A stretch of 64,000 bases of DNA from contig NC_049562.1 in NCBI RefSeq assembly GCF_013368755.1, forward strand, positions 6,572,001 through 6,636,000. Direction: 5' to 3'. The position numbers and the translations under genes were made by a program. Origin of the DNA: Talaromyces rugulosus (taxonomy: Eukaryota > Ascomycota > Eurotiomycetes > Eurotiales > Trichocomaceae). Below the pieces are notes generated by a model. The model did not search any database. It was not told the origin of the DNA and was given only the letters and a program-made list of their open reading frames with translations. Shown here piece by piece: positions 47,362 to 59,070 of this stretch (position 1 is the first letter of the stretch; each line of letters begins with the position of its first letter).

Positions 47362-48716
47362 ATGGTAAGTCCAAAGCACCAATTTGGATAATATTAAACT
47401 AAACCTTTGTTCAGGCTGATACAACTCTTGAGAGTCTGCCTATCGAGCTCAAGATTCTTGTTTTATTTGAAGTACCGGACAGCGACACCCTCAAATCCCT
47501 CGTGCTTGCGTCGCCTGGGTACCATGAGGCATACCTCATGGTGAGACCACAATTACTCAAATGTCTTGTAAAACGGCAGTATGGCGGTTTTCTCGACCTG
47601 GCAGAAGCGCTCACTGCTGTGCGGTCTGAAGGCGTGCATTTTAGCATCGGGGCAGAAAAGGCAATTTGTGTGCTGGATCACTGGCGCCGCAGAAGCGAGT
47701 TTCGTGACCTCAAGCAATCCCCGTCCAATCGACTTGACGAGCCGAATTCACTAGAGGAAATTGTAACTCTGCTTCATTTTCATAAAATGCTGCGCTTTTT
47801 CCTCGAGGACTATTCAATCAACGCCCCAAGGCCCCCATGGATTGAGCCGATTGAATGGGAAAATAAATACCTGCCACTACGCTTGTCGCTTTCTGAAAAG
47901 CATCGTTTCTTAAGAGCCATGTGTCGAATACAAATTATGAAAAATATCTTCGGGGACCGAGTGCAATGTTTAGAATATCCGGATTGTGATTCATGTGGCC
48001 AAGTGAAATTGTGGACATCGGGGGATACGGAGGAATTGAGAAACCTTCAAGGAACGCACGGTACTTGGTTTATCAAGGAACAAGCATATCGGTTGTTCTA
48101 TGGGACTATACCGCCTTGGGAGCACGAGGAAATGGGCGGCGTGTTCAGTTATCTCATGACCAAGATGAAGCCCATTTCAGAGGAGATTGCAGACGACTTG
48201 CGACAACTCAGTAAGAGTACACCATGCAACTACTTTTGGGATATTCTTCCTATAGAAAAGCGGCTACCTTTTTGTGAAATTGAGATGGAGAGTGACCTTG
48301 TTCACTTTCACCACCATTTCAGGGAATTGGCGGGACTAGGACCGGGATTTCTATATCGAATTCTACATATGGATCCGCTATCTCGACGTAATATACTTTG
48401 CACAAACACCAGGGTCCTGTCGGAGGGGCCATTCATTGGACTCACAATTGGACTCTCGTGGGACCACATGTTCCCATTTACCGACCCAGCGGATCGGTAT
48501 GATTGCCCGAATTTCGAGCAACTCTGGTCTACTTTGCCGCCAATTGAACAGCCTACTGTGGGTTGGAAGAAATCGTGGGTGCTGCCCCACAATGAAGAAG
48601 ATACTCTTGAGGATGCCATGCATTTGGAGCGAAATTCTGAGAAGGACTGTGAGTGGAGTTACGCTCTTTGGGATGAGAGAAGATTAGAGGAGTGGAAAGC
48701 ACCGTTGCTAGATTAG
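47362..48716 (+). CDS. F-box-like protein, ATG-only first exon
   Basis: The model has exon 1 = 47362-47364 (ATG alone), an intron 47365-47414 (GTAAGT...TTCAG, 50 bp) and exon 2 = 47415-48716; 434 aa. The product begins MADTTLESLPIELKILVLFE, a typical cyclin-like F-box start (LPxEL.. L). It continues DTLKSLVLASPGYHEAYL, then a long helical region without named domain. Reading from ATG 47354 instead would hit a stop after splicing, so the one-codon exon is required. Such proteins may recruit substrates to SCF ubiquitin ligases through Skp1. Large lineage-specific families occur in Eurotiales and Fusarium. Intact; substrate unknown. Confidence 0.75.
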
Positions 48717-50152
48717 CACTCATTAGCCAATAGCTATTTTCTATAATTAAGACTATATCAGGTTCAACTACCGCACATGTATTTACGAGTACATAATGAA
48801 TAACGAATATATTGTTGCAATTTGCAAGGCGGTCACTCGGTTTTTGTTGCGAAGATCACATCATGGGAACGCATTAGCAACGTATTTCACATAATGGTCA
48901 GTTAATAAGTGTGAATTAGCTCCTGATGAAAGGATATCTAGGAAAATATTGGATATGAACAGCCTGTTAAGGGCACTCTTCCCGACATACGTGATATTCT
49001 TGTTTCAATACCTGAATTTGTTCCGTTCCGGTTGTAAATCTGTCATTGAGAACATTGCAATCCGTGCAGAATAACTAACTTCAATGCGGTATTTCGTTGC
49101 ACCCGAAGAAGCACAGAAAACCTGAATCGATTCATATGTGACCCCAATAACCTAGTGTTTGAAGCTTCCGTAACACGTCCTGTAGCCTTTTTGGCATTGA
49201 CTTTAGACGACCACTCATATGGATCAGATCATTTTGCCACAATATCAGCATTGTTGACAGGTATTGGGGGTGTCGCTGTCTTAGCGCGAGAGAGGCGTGT
49301 AAGAACAATAGACTCCGGAGGCTCTCACATATCGGGATTCTAAATTTTACGGCTATCTAATAGTTCGTGTTGAAGGATAAAAGCAAATGATGTTCGAATC
49401 ATAATAGGGGGGCCTCAACTTATTCAACCTGCGTACAATGCATGAAGTCTATCCTGTCTCAACAAATTGGAAACTTCCTCGAATTACGCTAGCAAGTCGC
49501 ATTGCACACATACTAGGGAAGCCAGTAAAGAAAAAGCCAAGGTTGCTGCTGTGGCTCTCTGATAAAACATAGCAAGTAGAAATTAATTCATCGTTCATGA
49601 CGTGGACAGAAATTTCATGCAAATTTATCATGGCCATGTTTCCGTCACATATTACTCGCACCCCTACAAGATCCTCACAACCAAGAAAGTTTCTAGCGTT
49701 GGAAAAGTAGATTATCGAGAAATAAACTACGGTTCGCTATTAGGACATGGACGTGCCAGCTGCAGCACATTCAGATAATCTTGGGACGATAATCAAGGAT
49801 GCACTCTTCGATCCACACGCTTGCTTTATCTTCGCAAATTCGTATACTAGTTTGCGCTTGATTCGAAAATACTGACATAAAACGCCTTAAATGCCGGTTA
49901 ATTGCGTGCCCGCTACTTTTAGAAAAATAGGACATGTAAAGTATTTGAAACCATTCAAGGTATGATTTCAATTTTCCCTAGAAACAAAACACACGAACCA
50001 TCTAAAAATCAGTCCTATATATCCAGGTTTTGAATATAGCCTTTGAATTTAAACCTAGTACACATCCCTCTAATAGTACAAATCTTCTTTGTGAAAGCCA
50101 ATTGGTATATCGATTTATGGGTTAGGACTGGCCCGTATCAAAGTGATCCCCT
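48717..50152. other. intergenic, no supported gene
   Basis: 1.4 kb, AT-rich, only short unassignable frames (for example 49155-49343 plus and 49449-49661 minus). The end presumably holds the 3' UTR of the cysteine-rich gene. Confidence 0.5.
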
Positions 50153-50554
50153 TTAGCAGCTGCATCCACACGAGTCACAGTTTCCAGCACCACAGTCGTC
50201 GTTGCTAGAGCAGTCTTCATCGCCGTTGCACACTTTCCAGTCTCCAAGTCCACCATTCAAGGCGGTCCAGCACCACTCGCCAGATCCGGACGCGCCGCAG
50301 GATTTGTAGCAGTATCCGTTCTTGCTGCAGCCCACGGGAGAACCATGCCAGCAGGTGCGCTTATCGAGGCTTTGCTTAATAGCACCTTCAGGGTGCTCCT
50401 TGCATGTGCGAATCGCGGTGGGGTCGACGCCCGCAGGCACGTCCAGTTCAGCGACGTTCATCACGCCGAGGTCACCGCAGAGAGCCTCAGCCTGGGAGGC
50501 GGCCGCAGCCATGGTAATAAGGCCGAAGGCAGTAATGGCATTGATAAACTTCAT
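50153..50554 (-). CDS. small secreted cysteine-rich protein with Kex2-type pro-region
   Basis: An intron-less gene of 133 aa. Residues 1-20 form a signal peptide (MKFINAITAFGLITMAAAAS). A pro-region with two Cys follows and ends in LDKR, a Kex2 site. The predicted mature part is ~67 residues with 12 Cys, including GCSKNGYCYKSCG, WCWTALNGGLGDW and a terminal C-x-C-x-C cluster. Even Cys number, small size and dibasic processing fit a disulfide-stabilised extracellular peptide. It loosely recalls fungal IDC1-like secreted proteins and some antimicrobial, effector or killer-type peptides; I cannot choose. A consensus TATAAATA lies ~150 bp upstream. No lesion. The biological role (development, competition or host interaction) is open. 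Confidence 0.82.
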   Translation of the reverse strand: MKFINAITAFGLITMAAAASQAEALCGDLGVMNVAELDVPAGVDPTAIRTCKEHPEGAIKQSLDKRTCWHGSPVGCSKNGYCYKSCGASGSGEWCWTALNGGLGDWKVCNGDEDCSSNDDCGAGNCDSCGCSC

Positions 50555-52649
50555 TTTGGCAAAAGGTCGAAAAGCGAAAGTTTTGATTTAAGTTGTAGAA
50601 CTTGTTGATGTTATGTTGGTGTAAGTTGTAATGACTTGGGGGGTTGAATGATGAGGAGTGGTGATTGATGATTGATGTCCATGGCAGAGGCGAGTGCCTT
50701 TATTTATACTTTTATCTAAGGACGAGATAACACTACATGGGCTTTTAATTGGTGACATTTTCACTTGGCTAAAGGTAATAATCCCAACTGTGAGGCTTCT
50801 CAGCTACCTACACCTAGTCAGCCATCCTCAGCAAGCATCACGATTATAGATATGATCAGCAGGGGATTTTTCACTTGTAATCCCACAAACATAGAACATA
50901 GCGGTTAAACGCAACACAAAGGTTATTAATTTTAATTACAAGTAGAATACTGTAAGAATGATGACTTTTTAACCAACGCCGAGAAGCCTGGGATACGACT
51001 TTGACGCAAAGCTGAACAATCCATTAAGTTATAAAAAGCAAACAAACATATTCACTGGATTAATTCTTACTACGCCAGGAAATATATACTGAAGGTAAAC
51101 TAACAGGTAGCGATTCAATGTTGTAACGTAAAGTAGAATCCTCACATTGAGGACTTTTTTGACCAACGACGGCCTGTATCTTGGCCTACGGGTTGAGGCG
51201 TACCAGTCGAGGATATGATTATGCGGTCTATTTTTCTATGAAGAGTAAACTAAAAGCCAAATGCAGGTATTAAGACGCTTGACATTATCACCTTGTGTCT
51301 GTAGTTGTCCAGCCATGTAGATGATCGAAATCGCCAATGTTTTCTCCCCTACACACTGTGTCGCTTCTACGTATTTTATCTTATTACATTGTATATGTTC
51401 GCTATTACCATTTTATTTAGTTTCAATACGCAAATATTAATCACTTGCTTGTTCTTTATGCTCTCCAATTACTAGCGTTTCGGGAAATGAAAAAATCGTT
51501 GGTTTAATTTATCTCAGTAATCCGCCCAGTAGTTTCCGATATTAAAATAATGTATTTTATTGACCTACAAGCTTTCCCATCCACCACTAGTTTTCTCTAA
51601 GGGGAAGTTGCTAAAAGGCACTAATATATATCGCTATTAATTGTTGATTACGATACTGTATGTAACACTTGACAGACAATGCCGTTACATTTAAAAATAG
51701 AAAGGCGGGCCAAAGTATGCGGGGAAGTACCGCCCCCCGACTCGCGCATCCCGAGCGGAACCAACGTTGGCAAGGCTGGCCCTTTAAGCCTCATAATCGT
51801 CACCATGCGGCACATTTTACCTAGTTAGCTATGCTTTAAATTGTCATAGGCCATCGCTGGTTAAAAGCGGAGATGAATCTTGCAATTTCGTCAAATAACG
51901 CCCTAGGGTGCATTTCAAGATGTCTCAAAACCCCAGCACCCTCCACCACGCAATAAGTTCCTTGTCGTATTTTTGTCCTTGGCAATCACTGTCAGGAAGT
52001 TTCACACGATAAGGGGCTGAACGGCAGGGGTAGGTAGACAATGAGTGACCAGAGACTGGGCAGGAGTTGGTAGCTCGGAAATACTGAATCTTCCAAGGCA
52101 GACACGAGTGAATAGGACTAGGGAGCTACCTCGAGTCCTTTCTGTTCTTGAACACGCTCAACTGTCAGAAAAGAACTACTTGGTTTCAAGACAACCAAAT
52201 TTAGTTACCGACACTGGTTCCGAGCGTGGGGTGCAATGGCTAGTCGCAGCATCAATGCAGCTGACCACGGAGGTACTCTAGGATGGTGATGACCGGGAAA
52301 TGGATCATCTAACACAAACTCAAAATGGAGCTAACTAGATACACCAATCCTTTCGAATTGGGTAAGAGCTCGGAATGAGCCGTTAGTAGCTAGTTAACTA
52401 TCCGGAGTCTCCGACAAGGTCCGCGGAAATAAACATAGCGTAGCCTGGTTGAAAAACACACCGTTCACATTTATACATTTATAGAAGGAGGTCTAGGATT
52501 AGGATATGGGCTAGAAGCTTTTATACGGAATGTTTTCGCTTTAAAGATATTGTGATTCTTCGGACTTTTTTGTCTCCTTTGTTGATATCTTCGCTTTGTA
52601 ACCCTGTCGAGCAGTGTTAGGGGATATTGTGGCAACAAGCGCAACCAAG
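50555..52649. other. intergenic, no supported gene
   Basis: 2.1 kb including the promoter of the cysteine-rich gene at its left end. A GC-richer patch at 51705-51790 (containing CCCCCCGACTCGCG) and a 78-codon frame at 52045-52281 have no family resemblance. The rest is AT-rich. Confidence 0.5.
50701..50708 (-). promoter_or_regulatory. TATA box of the cysteine-rich secreted protein gene
   Basis: TATAAATA on the minus strand, ~147 bp upstream of the start codon. It is the clearest TATA element seen here and suits a highly induced secreted-protein gene. Confidence 0.5.
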
Positions 52650-53807
52650 ATGGCAGCAACTATTAACGGTTACTGTGATTCCAAATTATCCTCTGTCTAT
52701 ACCTTGCTAGAGCATGTTATTGAATCGGAAGAGGAACTGGGCGCATCAATTGTGGTCAACATTAATGGGCAAAATGTGGTGGATATTTGGGAAGGCTACT
52801 TCGATGAGGCTCGCCAAAAACGATGGGAGAGAAATACGATCGTAAACGTATTTTCTACAACGAAAACGGTCACGGCTCTTGCTGCATTACTAATGATCGA
52901 TTGTGGGATTGTTGGTGCCAACGCAAAAGTTTCAGATTACTGGCCGGAATACGCAGCTAATGGAAAAGAAAATACTTTGGTCCGTCAAATTCTCTGTCAT
53001 ACAGCGGGTGTTCCGAGCTGGGATCGGCCAATGACTATAGAAGATGTGTGTGACGTCGAGAAATCCACGGCAATACTTGCAGTAGAAGCACCATGGTGGA
53101 CTCCCGGCATTTGTTTAGGTTATCACTCTTTCATGATGGGCCATCTCATTGCGGAAATCGTTCGTCGAAGAACAAGGAAGTCCCTCAAACAATTCGTGGC
53201 TGAGGATATTGCCGCTCCACTACAGGCAGACTTTCAGATCGGGGCGATAGAAGAAGACTGGCCTCGTGTGTCAGATGTAATACCGCCCCCAAACAAGCCG
53301 CAGGAAGATGCTTCGAACCTCGAACAACTCTCAATCAGTGATCGTGTAAAAATTAACCCGCCTTATCATCCTCGGTTTGTCAACACTAGGGCGTGGAGAC
53401 TTGCAGAACTTGGGGGCGGAAATGGTAATGGTAATGCTCGATCTCTGGCTCGCATTATGTCCACTGTCTCACTAGGTGGCAAGGCTGAGGGCACGCAGAT
53501 ACTTTCACAACAGTCTATTGACGAGATTTATCAAGAACAAATTTCAGGCATAGATCTTGTCATTGGTAGGTCTCTGCGTTTTGGATTGGGGTTTGGTCTT
53601 ACAGGCAAAGGTACATTCATCGACTGGATACCTGAGGGTCGTGTCTGTTTTTGGGGCGGATATGGTGGCACTTTCGTTATCATGGATGCAGACCGTTGCC
53701 TTACCATATAATATGTGCCGAACAAGCTGGGCGATGTTGGATTAGGCACAATGCGGACGAAGGCCAATGTGAGAGCTATTTACGATGCTCTTGGGGTGTT
53801 TTTATGA
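52650..53807 (+). pseudogene. beta-lactamase/EstB-type serine hydrolase with premature TAA
   Basis: From the ATG at 52650 the frame gives ~353 residues with the class C beta-lactamase/esterase signatures. These are SxxK as VFSTTKTVTALAALL (nucleophile Ser), Tyr motif GYHSFMMGHLIAEIV, and the third motif region WGGYGGTFVIMDADR. It then meets TAA at 53709-53711, right after CLTI. The same frame continues without interruption as YVPNKLGDVGLGTMRTKANV... to TGA at 53805-53807. That is the normal C-terminal helix of the family, ~31 residues. So the gene is 385 codons long with one nonsense codon near the end. Fungal members hydrolyse esters or act in secondary metabolism. Loss of the last helix probably destabilises the enzyme, but a truncated active form is not excluded. 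Confidence 0.82.
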
Positions 53808-55350
53808 TGTCCTTATGTAGCATTCTACCAAAATGAGATAATCGAAACGGTATAATTCTATTGGGATAAAGATGTTAAATTTTTACATTTACAGCATCAT
53901 GTTCAAGACGCTCACCATCTTATATCTTAAATTCGGTACGTAATATTGGATTTCACCTGTTCTTCTCTACTTACATTCTGTAGACCTAACCACGACCCTC
54001 CATTTACGAGCCTGAGGGTCAGATCCTACGAACTGCAGACCGCTAAGCGACCCTGAATTTCAAAAATTTATGAAGTTTAGGTAGTGGTCGGCACGAATAA
54101 CGGATATCTTTGTTTCATATCTCGATCTCTGAAACAGCGTGACAGGAGCTAGGAGCATGTACATATGTATATGTGAAACGGTTATCCTACCTGTATCTGA
54201 CTTCGACATATACTATCACATTCTGTAGCAGATTATGCACCCGAATTTGCTTATACAAACAGTTGAGAATACTACATATAGCTACGCTTCCCAACTCAGT
54301 AGTAATGCCTTTTACACGATCATCTAAATAATATAATTTAGGAACTTTAGAAGTTATTTTAAAACAAGGAGGACATAAAGCCTTGAAACGAGATGAAACG
54401 GATAAACCTCTACCTTCTAACTGTGGCAGATATCATACTATCATAGCTATGTCTTACAAAGTCATAACTACGATTTCAATGACACCCCTATAATTTGTTA
54501 ACTAAAACCACACTAAGCCAAAAGAAATCGACTCTACGTCATATATACCTCAACCGGCTTGATTACAGCAATATCAGCCACTCGAAAAGACGACCTCATG
54601 TCAGCTCATGCAGCAACGACGAGATTAGCTTTTCTCAGGTAAAGTTTGTTCTCAGAAAGAGTCTCCACCTCCACTTTAAGGGAAAAACGACTCGAAAAGC
54701 TGTACGTTCTCAGAAAGACAAGGAGGTCAGGCTTCTTTCACTCTTCAGTGCCGTCATCACTGGCGCTTCAAACAAATGCATAAACCATATTTCCCATAGT
54801 TATCATTAGACGAACTCCTAAAACCGCACTAGCACCTATCCACGAAATACCGCATACGCCAGACATAAATACCACCCCTTGCAATACTACAGGAGACTGA
54901 TATAGTCCGAACGCGCAACATACGTGCGCCAGCCTTAAACCGGGGCCAAGCCATCTTCACTCTCATGTTACTCGTGCAATCGCGCAGTCAGTCTTCTCTC
55001 TATAATACCGTTTGAGCATTTATAGTGAGATAAAGTAACAGACGAGATGATATTAGATACGGTTTCATCTCTATATGATGGTACACAGACTTTAGTGTCT
55101 AATATTATTTATTAATATATTTATGTACATGTATGCTTTGGGCCTTTTTTACTGTATAATATTAGGGATACATATATTACCTGATGTTTAAAGTATCCTC
55201 AAGCTAACGACACATCCTATTGATTGTGTTTTCTTTAAATAAATACTATTTAATGTCTTTCTACGCTTAGAATTTCCTGGTAAGAAAGTAACCCTAACCC
55301 TGACATTAAATACACGATAGAAGTTATGCCTATTTACATCAATTGATATA
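53808..55350. other. intergenic, no supported gene
   Basis: 1.5 kb, AT-rich. Short direct repeats GTTCTCAGAAAGA (near 54648 and 54705) and ACTCGAAAAG (near 54580 and 54690) lie in a 104-codon frame (54495-54809) that I do not regard as coding. Confidence 0.45.
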
Positions 55351-56397
55351 TTAGTTAGGCGTCTCCGCAACATTGTATACTAGTTTTTCCCCGCTAACCT
55401 TTCCTGCCTTTAGCTGCTCTATTCCATCCAAGACACCCTGCAAACCACCCTTTCCAAGCTTAACCGGGTGGACCGTGATCTTATTCTCCGCAAGCAGCGG
55501 CTCAGCAATAGCTAGAAATTCCTGCGCAAAGGCCTTATCCTCCGGTTTAGCTGGGAACGACAAAGGGCCAAGCTCGAAGGTTTCGCCGATACTCGTGTAG
55601 ACAATGGTTTGGCTACTATTAACATTGGCGCGTTCAATAGCTACCGAAGGCCAGGAGTTGTACTCGCCTCCCTCCGTGGAGAGAGCATTGTCGCAGAACT
55701 CCATGCTCGCGTCATCCGAAATGCAGTCCAACACTAGTTTTAGATTGTTGTTGGTGGATTGTCGGATTTCCCTCGCAGCCCCCGGATCATTATAATCGAA
55801 CACAGCGTCTGCGCCAAACCGGCGGACCAGGTCGAAGTTGTGCGGCGAGCAGGTCGTGAGCACCATATAGCCGGACAGTTTAGCAAATTGGATAGCTAGG
55901 GTACCGGTGGCAGTAGAGCCGGCGTAGATCAGGATTGGCACTGCGTTCTTGATTGGATTGGTTGGTAGATTCAGTCTCAGATTCTTATAAACCTGCCCCA
56001 CGGTGTTGATGCCCGCTCCTAGGGTCGTGGCCTCTTGGAAACTCATGCCATCGGGGATTTTTATTTGCAAATCACCCTTGGCCACAATATACTCGGCGAA
56101 GGCACCGTCCTCAGGCTGCATGGGATTGGAGCCATGCACAAACCCGCAAACGCCGTCGCCCTTGGTGAATTTCTTTTTCACGTCTTTACCAACTGCTTCT
56201 ACAACGCCTGAATAGTCGCATCCTACATGTACGCCCGACGGCGCAAGGAAGGTGATGAGCTTCCAATCGGAGGGGTTGACGGCCACGCTCACAGTCTTCA
56301 CGAGGATGCAATCGTCCCTCAGAGTCGGCATTCGCCCATCGGAAACGAGACTACCAGTATGGGGCAGGGTGATGACGACAGCCTTTTGAGTAGTCAT
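55351..56397 (-). CDS. MDR-family trans-acting enoyl reductase-like protein
   Basis: An intron-less gene of 348 aa. It is a medium-chain dehydrogenase/reductase without structural zinc ligands. N-terminal GroES-like part: VKTVSVAVNPSDWKLI, GCDYSGVVEAVGKDV, GAFAEYIVAKGDLQIKIP. Then the Rossmann part: LIYAGSTATGTLAIQFAKLS, followed by RRFGADAVFDYNDP and GEKLVYNV near the end. This layout matches the ToxD/LovC group that acts in trans on polyketide intermediates, or as general zinc-free oxidoreductases. No PKS lies in the window, so the partner is unknown. It is divergent from the epimerase at 56.9 kb with a 514-bp common upstream region. Intact. Confidence 0.87.
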   Translation of the reverse strand: MTTQKAVVITLPHTGSLVSDGRMPTLRDDCILVKTVSVAVNPSDWKLITFLAPSGVHVGCDYSGVVEAVGKDVKKKFTKGDGVCGFVHGSNPMQPEDGAFAEYIVAKGDLQIKIPDGMSFQEATTLGAGINTVGQVYKNLRLNLPTNPIKNAVPILIYAGSTATGTLAIQFAKLSGYMVLTTCSPHNFDLVRRFGADAVFDYNDPGAAREIRQSTNNNLKLVLDCISDDASMEFCDNALSTEGGEYNSWPSVAIERANVNSSQTIVYTSIGETFELGPLSFPAKPEDKAFAQEFLAIAEPLLAENKITVHPVKLGKGGLQGVLDGIEQLKAGKVSGEKLVYNVAETPN

Positions 56398-56911
56398 GGG
56401 GGCGATGGATGGTACAGACGACCAATACTATAATTGCCAAGTAAAATTGCCGGTATATAACAGAAAGGTGCAACGGGAATGGTTTTATACCGGGTACTGT
56501 TGATTTCAAATCTAATACCCTGATTTCAGATCCAAGATCTAGATGACAAATCTAATCAAGCACACGTGGCTCGGTGGTGTGCACGGCTTGCTGGTGAAAT
56601 ACGTTAGTTATTGTGGATTAATTAGACAGTTATCGATGACAAATTATGGTTGATTAGCTAACTATAAACATGCCTTCCGTCGGCTTAACAATCACCGAGG
56701 GTTTGAAATCACACTTGAGCACGTATCGCCCGGAGATTAATGACAACAATAGTGAGATGACAATGGTGAGAAGATTTATCTAACGTAAATGTATACTATT
56801 TTTGAAGAACGGTTTTACCTATATAAACCAAGTCCTCGCCTGGGTTTCGTCTGTCGAGGCGCTATTAGTGCACAGCCAATCCGATATACAGCTGGAAAGA
56901 AGTGAAGCATT
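56398..56911. promoter_or_regulatory. shared divergent promoter, enoyl reductase and epimerase
   Basis: 514 bp with no coding signal. A direct repeat GATTTCAAATCTAA / GACAAATCTAA lies around 56501-56556. The arrangement suggests joint regulation of the two oxidoreductases (inference). Confidence 0.45.
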
Positions 56912-58375
56912 ATGTTGTCAAATATTCTGATTACCGGTGCGGGGGGATACGTGTGGGGTTCCCGTAGGTTGTGAAAGCTTGTTGCAGCTCGCTGACTATT
57001 ATGTAGAGGGGGGTCTCTGATTGCCCATTTCCTGGCTAATACCAACGAGCTGATTCGAAGAGATCAAATCATTGCCGCGGTGCGGTCTCAGGAACAAGCT
57101 GATGCTCTATCTAAATTGGGAATTTCTGTGCTTCAGCTAGATCTTTCCAACGAGGATTCTGTAGTTAAGAGCGTACTGCAACACGACAGTATGAGGCCTT
57201 CAGGATTCTGGATGCTGATGTCTTTGTATTTGCTGACTGTTCCCTAGTTAGTATCGTTATTCACACTGCCAGCGCAATGGATCCGAGCATGGCGTTGCCT
57301 CTTATCACTGCACTGGGCAAGCAGAAGCAGGCGAATGGAAGAGAAGCATGTTTCATTCACGTGAGTTCTCTCTTAGTTTGTTCTTGTATTGGTAGTTGAC
57401 GTGGAGATAGACTTCTGGTCTGGGCGCGTTTTACGAGAAGACCGGATGGCCGACGGGGTTGTTGAGAGATACGGATGATGTGTTTGATACAGAGAAGCGT
57501 TTAGCTGACTCTTTTCCTTTACGGAAGGTCATTTTATTAACCATACCCTACCTGCTCGGGCATTTCGTAGGTTTTTCTAACAACCTGCGCAGACTGATGT
57601 CGCAGTTATCGAGCATGCCGAAAAACGAGGGGTAAATAGTTTCATTGTGGTACCCTCAACCGTTTGTGAGTATTATTAAGGGGTGGTGACGTTTGAATTG
57701 CTGTGAAATCTGACGACGCTGGTTAGATGGCCAAGGTAGCGGCGAGTGGAACAAGCTGTCCGTGATCCTGCCGCTCTATATTCGGGCCAGCCTTTCGGCG
57801 AAAGCGGTGTACAAGTTCCCAGACTATTCGGTGCGATATGCCTTAAGTGGAGAGCTATGAGTTCGTTCGTTGACTTTTCTATGCAGAAGGTCTCTGGTGT
57901 GCACATTTCCGATTTGACTGGGCTTTACGGTTTGATTGTTGAGCGGGTCCTCCGTAGGGAGTCGTTACCAAGCGGCCGAGAAGGATATTACTTCGCGTTG
58001 GCTCACGATATTTTCTTGGGTGAAGTTGGCGATCATTTGGCCAGCGAGCTTCGGGATCGTGGCGTGACGACGAAGTCAGAGGCACGCAGATATTCGGATG
58101 AACAAGCTGCCGCGGCATCGATGGGGGTTCCCGTACAGTTTGTGCAGATGCTGTGGGATTCTGAGTATGTGTTGTCTCCATGTTGCTCGAATTAGGATCT
58201 GATTGAAATTAGTGCCAATATTGTTGCCGAAATTCCGCGAAGCATTGGATGGAAACCGGCGTGGGATAAGGCGCGGTTCTTGCGGCATATTGGAGATGAG
58301 GTTCAGGCTGTATTGACTCTTGGAAGGCCGAGAAGCAGTCTTGTTGACTCACTATTGGCGCCGCCGAGGACCTAG
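56912..58375 (+). CDS. NAD(P)-dependent epimerase-type extended/atypical SDR
   Basis: Eight exons: 56912-56952, 57007-57188, 57248-57360, 57411-57527, 57593-57665, 57727-57830, 57887-58168, 58196-58375; 363 aa. The start reads MLSNILITGAGGYVGGSLIA, the GxxGxxG dinucleotide loop, completed only by splicing. Then follow LQLDLSNEDSV, ISIVIHTAS, FIHTSGLGAFYEKTG, FIVVPSTVYGQGSGEWN (Tyr of the active-site region), ISDLTGLYGLIVERVL and GREGYYFALAHDI. This pattern matches fungal nucleoside-diphosphate-sugar epimerase-like oxidoreductases. The last donor is uncertain: the strong GTATGT at 58165 gives a wrong phase, so GTGTTG at 58169 is used. This could hide a small defect. Substrate unknown. Confidence 0.8.
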
Positions 58376-59070
58376 CCGGTGAGCGACGTGTGTCTTACTG
58401 TTGAGGTATTCTGATGTATCAGCCGTCTAGGTTTAATATGTCATTACCCTTGTTGCTTTTTACGTCCTTCTGTTTTCATGTGTTTCTGGCGCTGGGAGTT
58501 TGCTTGGGTAACTGCTGCAGATTCGCTAGGTAAATTGGAAGTGATCTAGTCTAGGAAAGGCGGATGTAGTTCAAGACAATACCCTCGATCAAACATTTGA
58601 AGTCGGAGGCTTATCCAATATTTCATAAACAGTACTCAAACTCTTAGTTGATATATTTACATTAAAGATTGCTTCTCGGTTCCTGTTTTGATTGCATCAT
58701 CTCGCTACTCTTTTTCTTAAGTCTCTACCATTTCGCTGGCATAATAATACAATAACTCTTACTTCAGATTATTTAATCTAACATCCGCCATTGGGCCTGC
58801 AATTGCTTGAATGAATTCTGATAAGACAATATTGGCAAGGTTTATAAATGACGGAGCTTTGAGCAGCTATTGATAGAAGTATATACCTGGTCTCTTGTAC
58901 AATTTTGAATCGACAGACAATGGCCAACGGAACCTTACTCTATCCGTCATCGATATTGAAATATACAAGTCTTATTATAAGGTCAATTGGTGGTTATCAT
59001 TCCTCACAATTATTATCACCACCACAACATCAATTGATAACATATAAACACACATTGAATCGACACGCAT
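58376..59070. other. intergenic, possible accessory/core boundary
   Basis: 695 bp, AT-rich, no supported gene. Probable 3' UTR of the epimerase gene at the left. Confidence 0.45.

Noticed and set aside
54495..54809. 104-codon plus-strand frame containing short direct repeats
   Set aside because: No similarity to known proteins, AT-rich, and no promoter or intron evidence.
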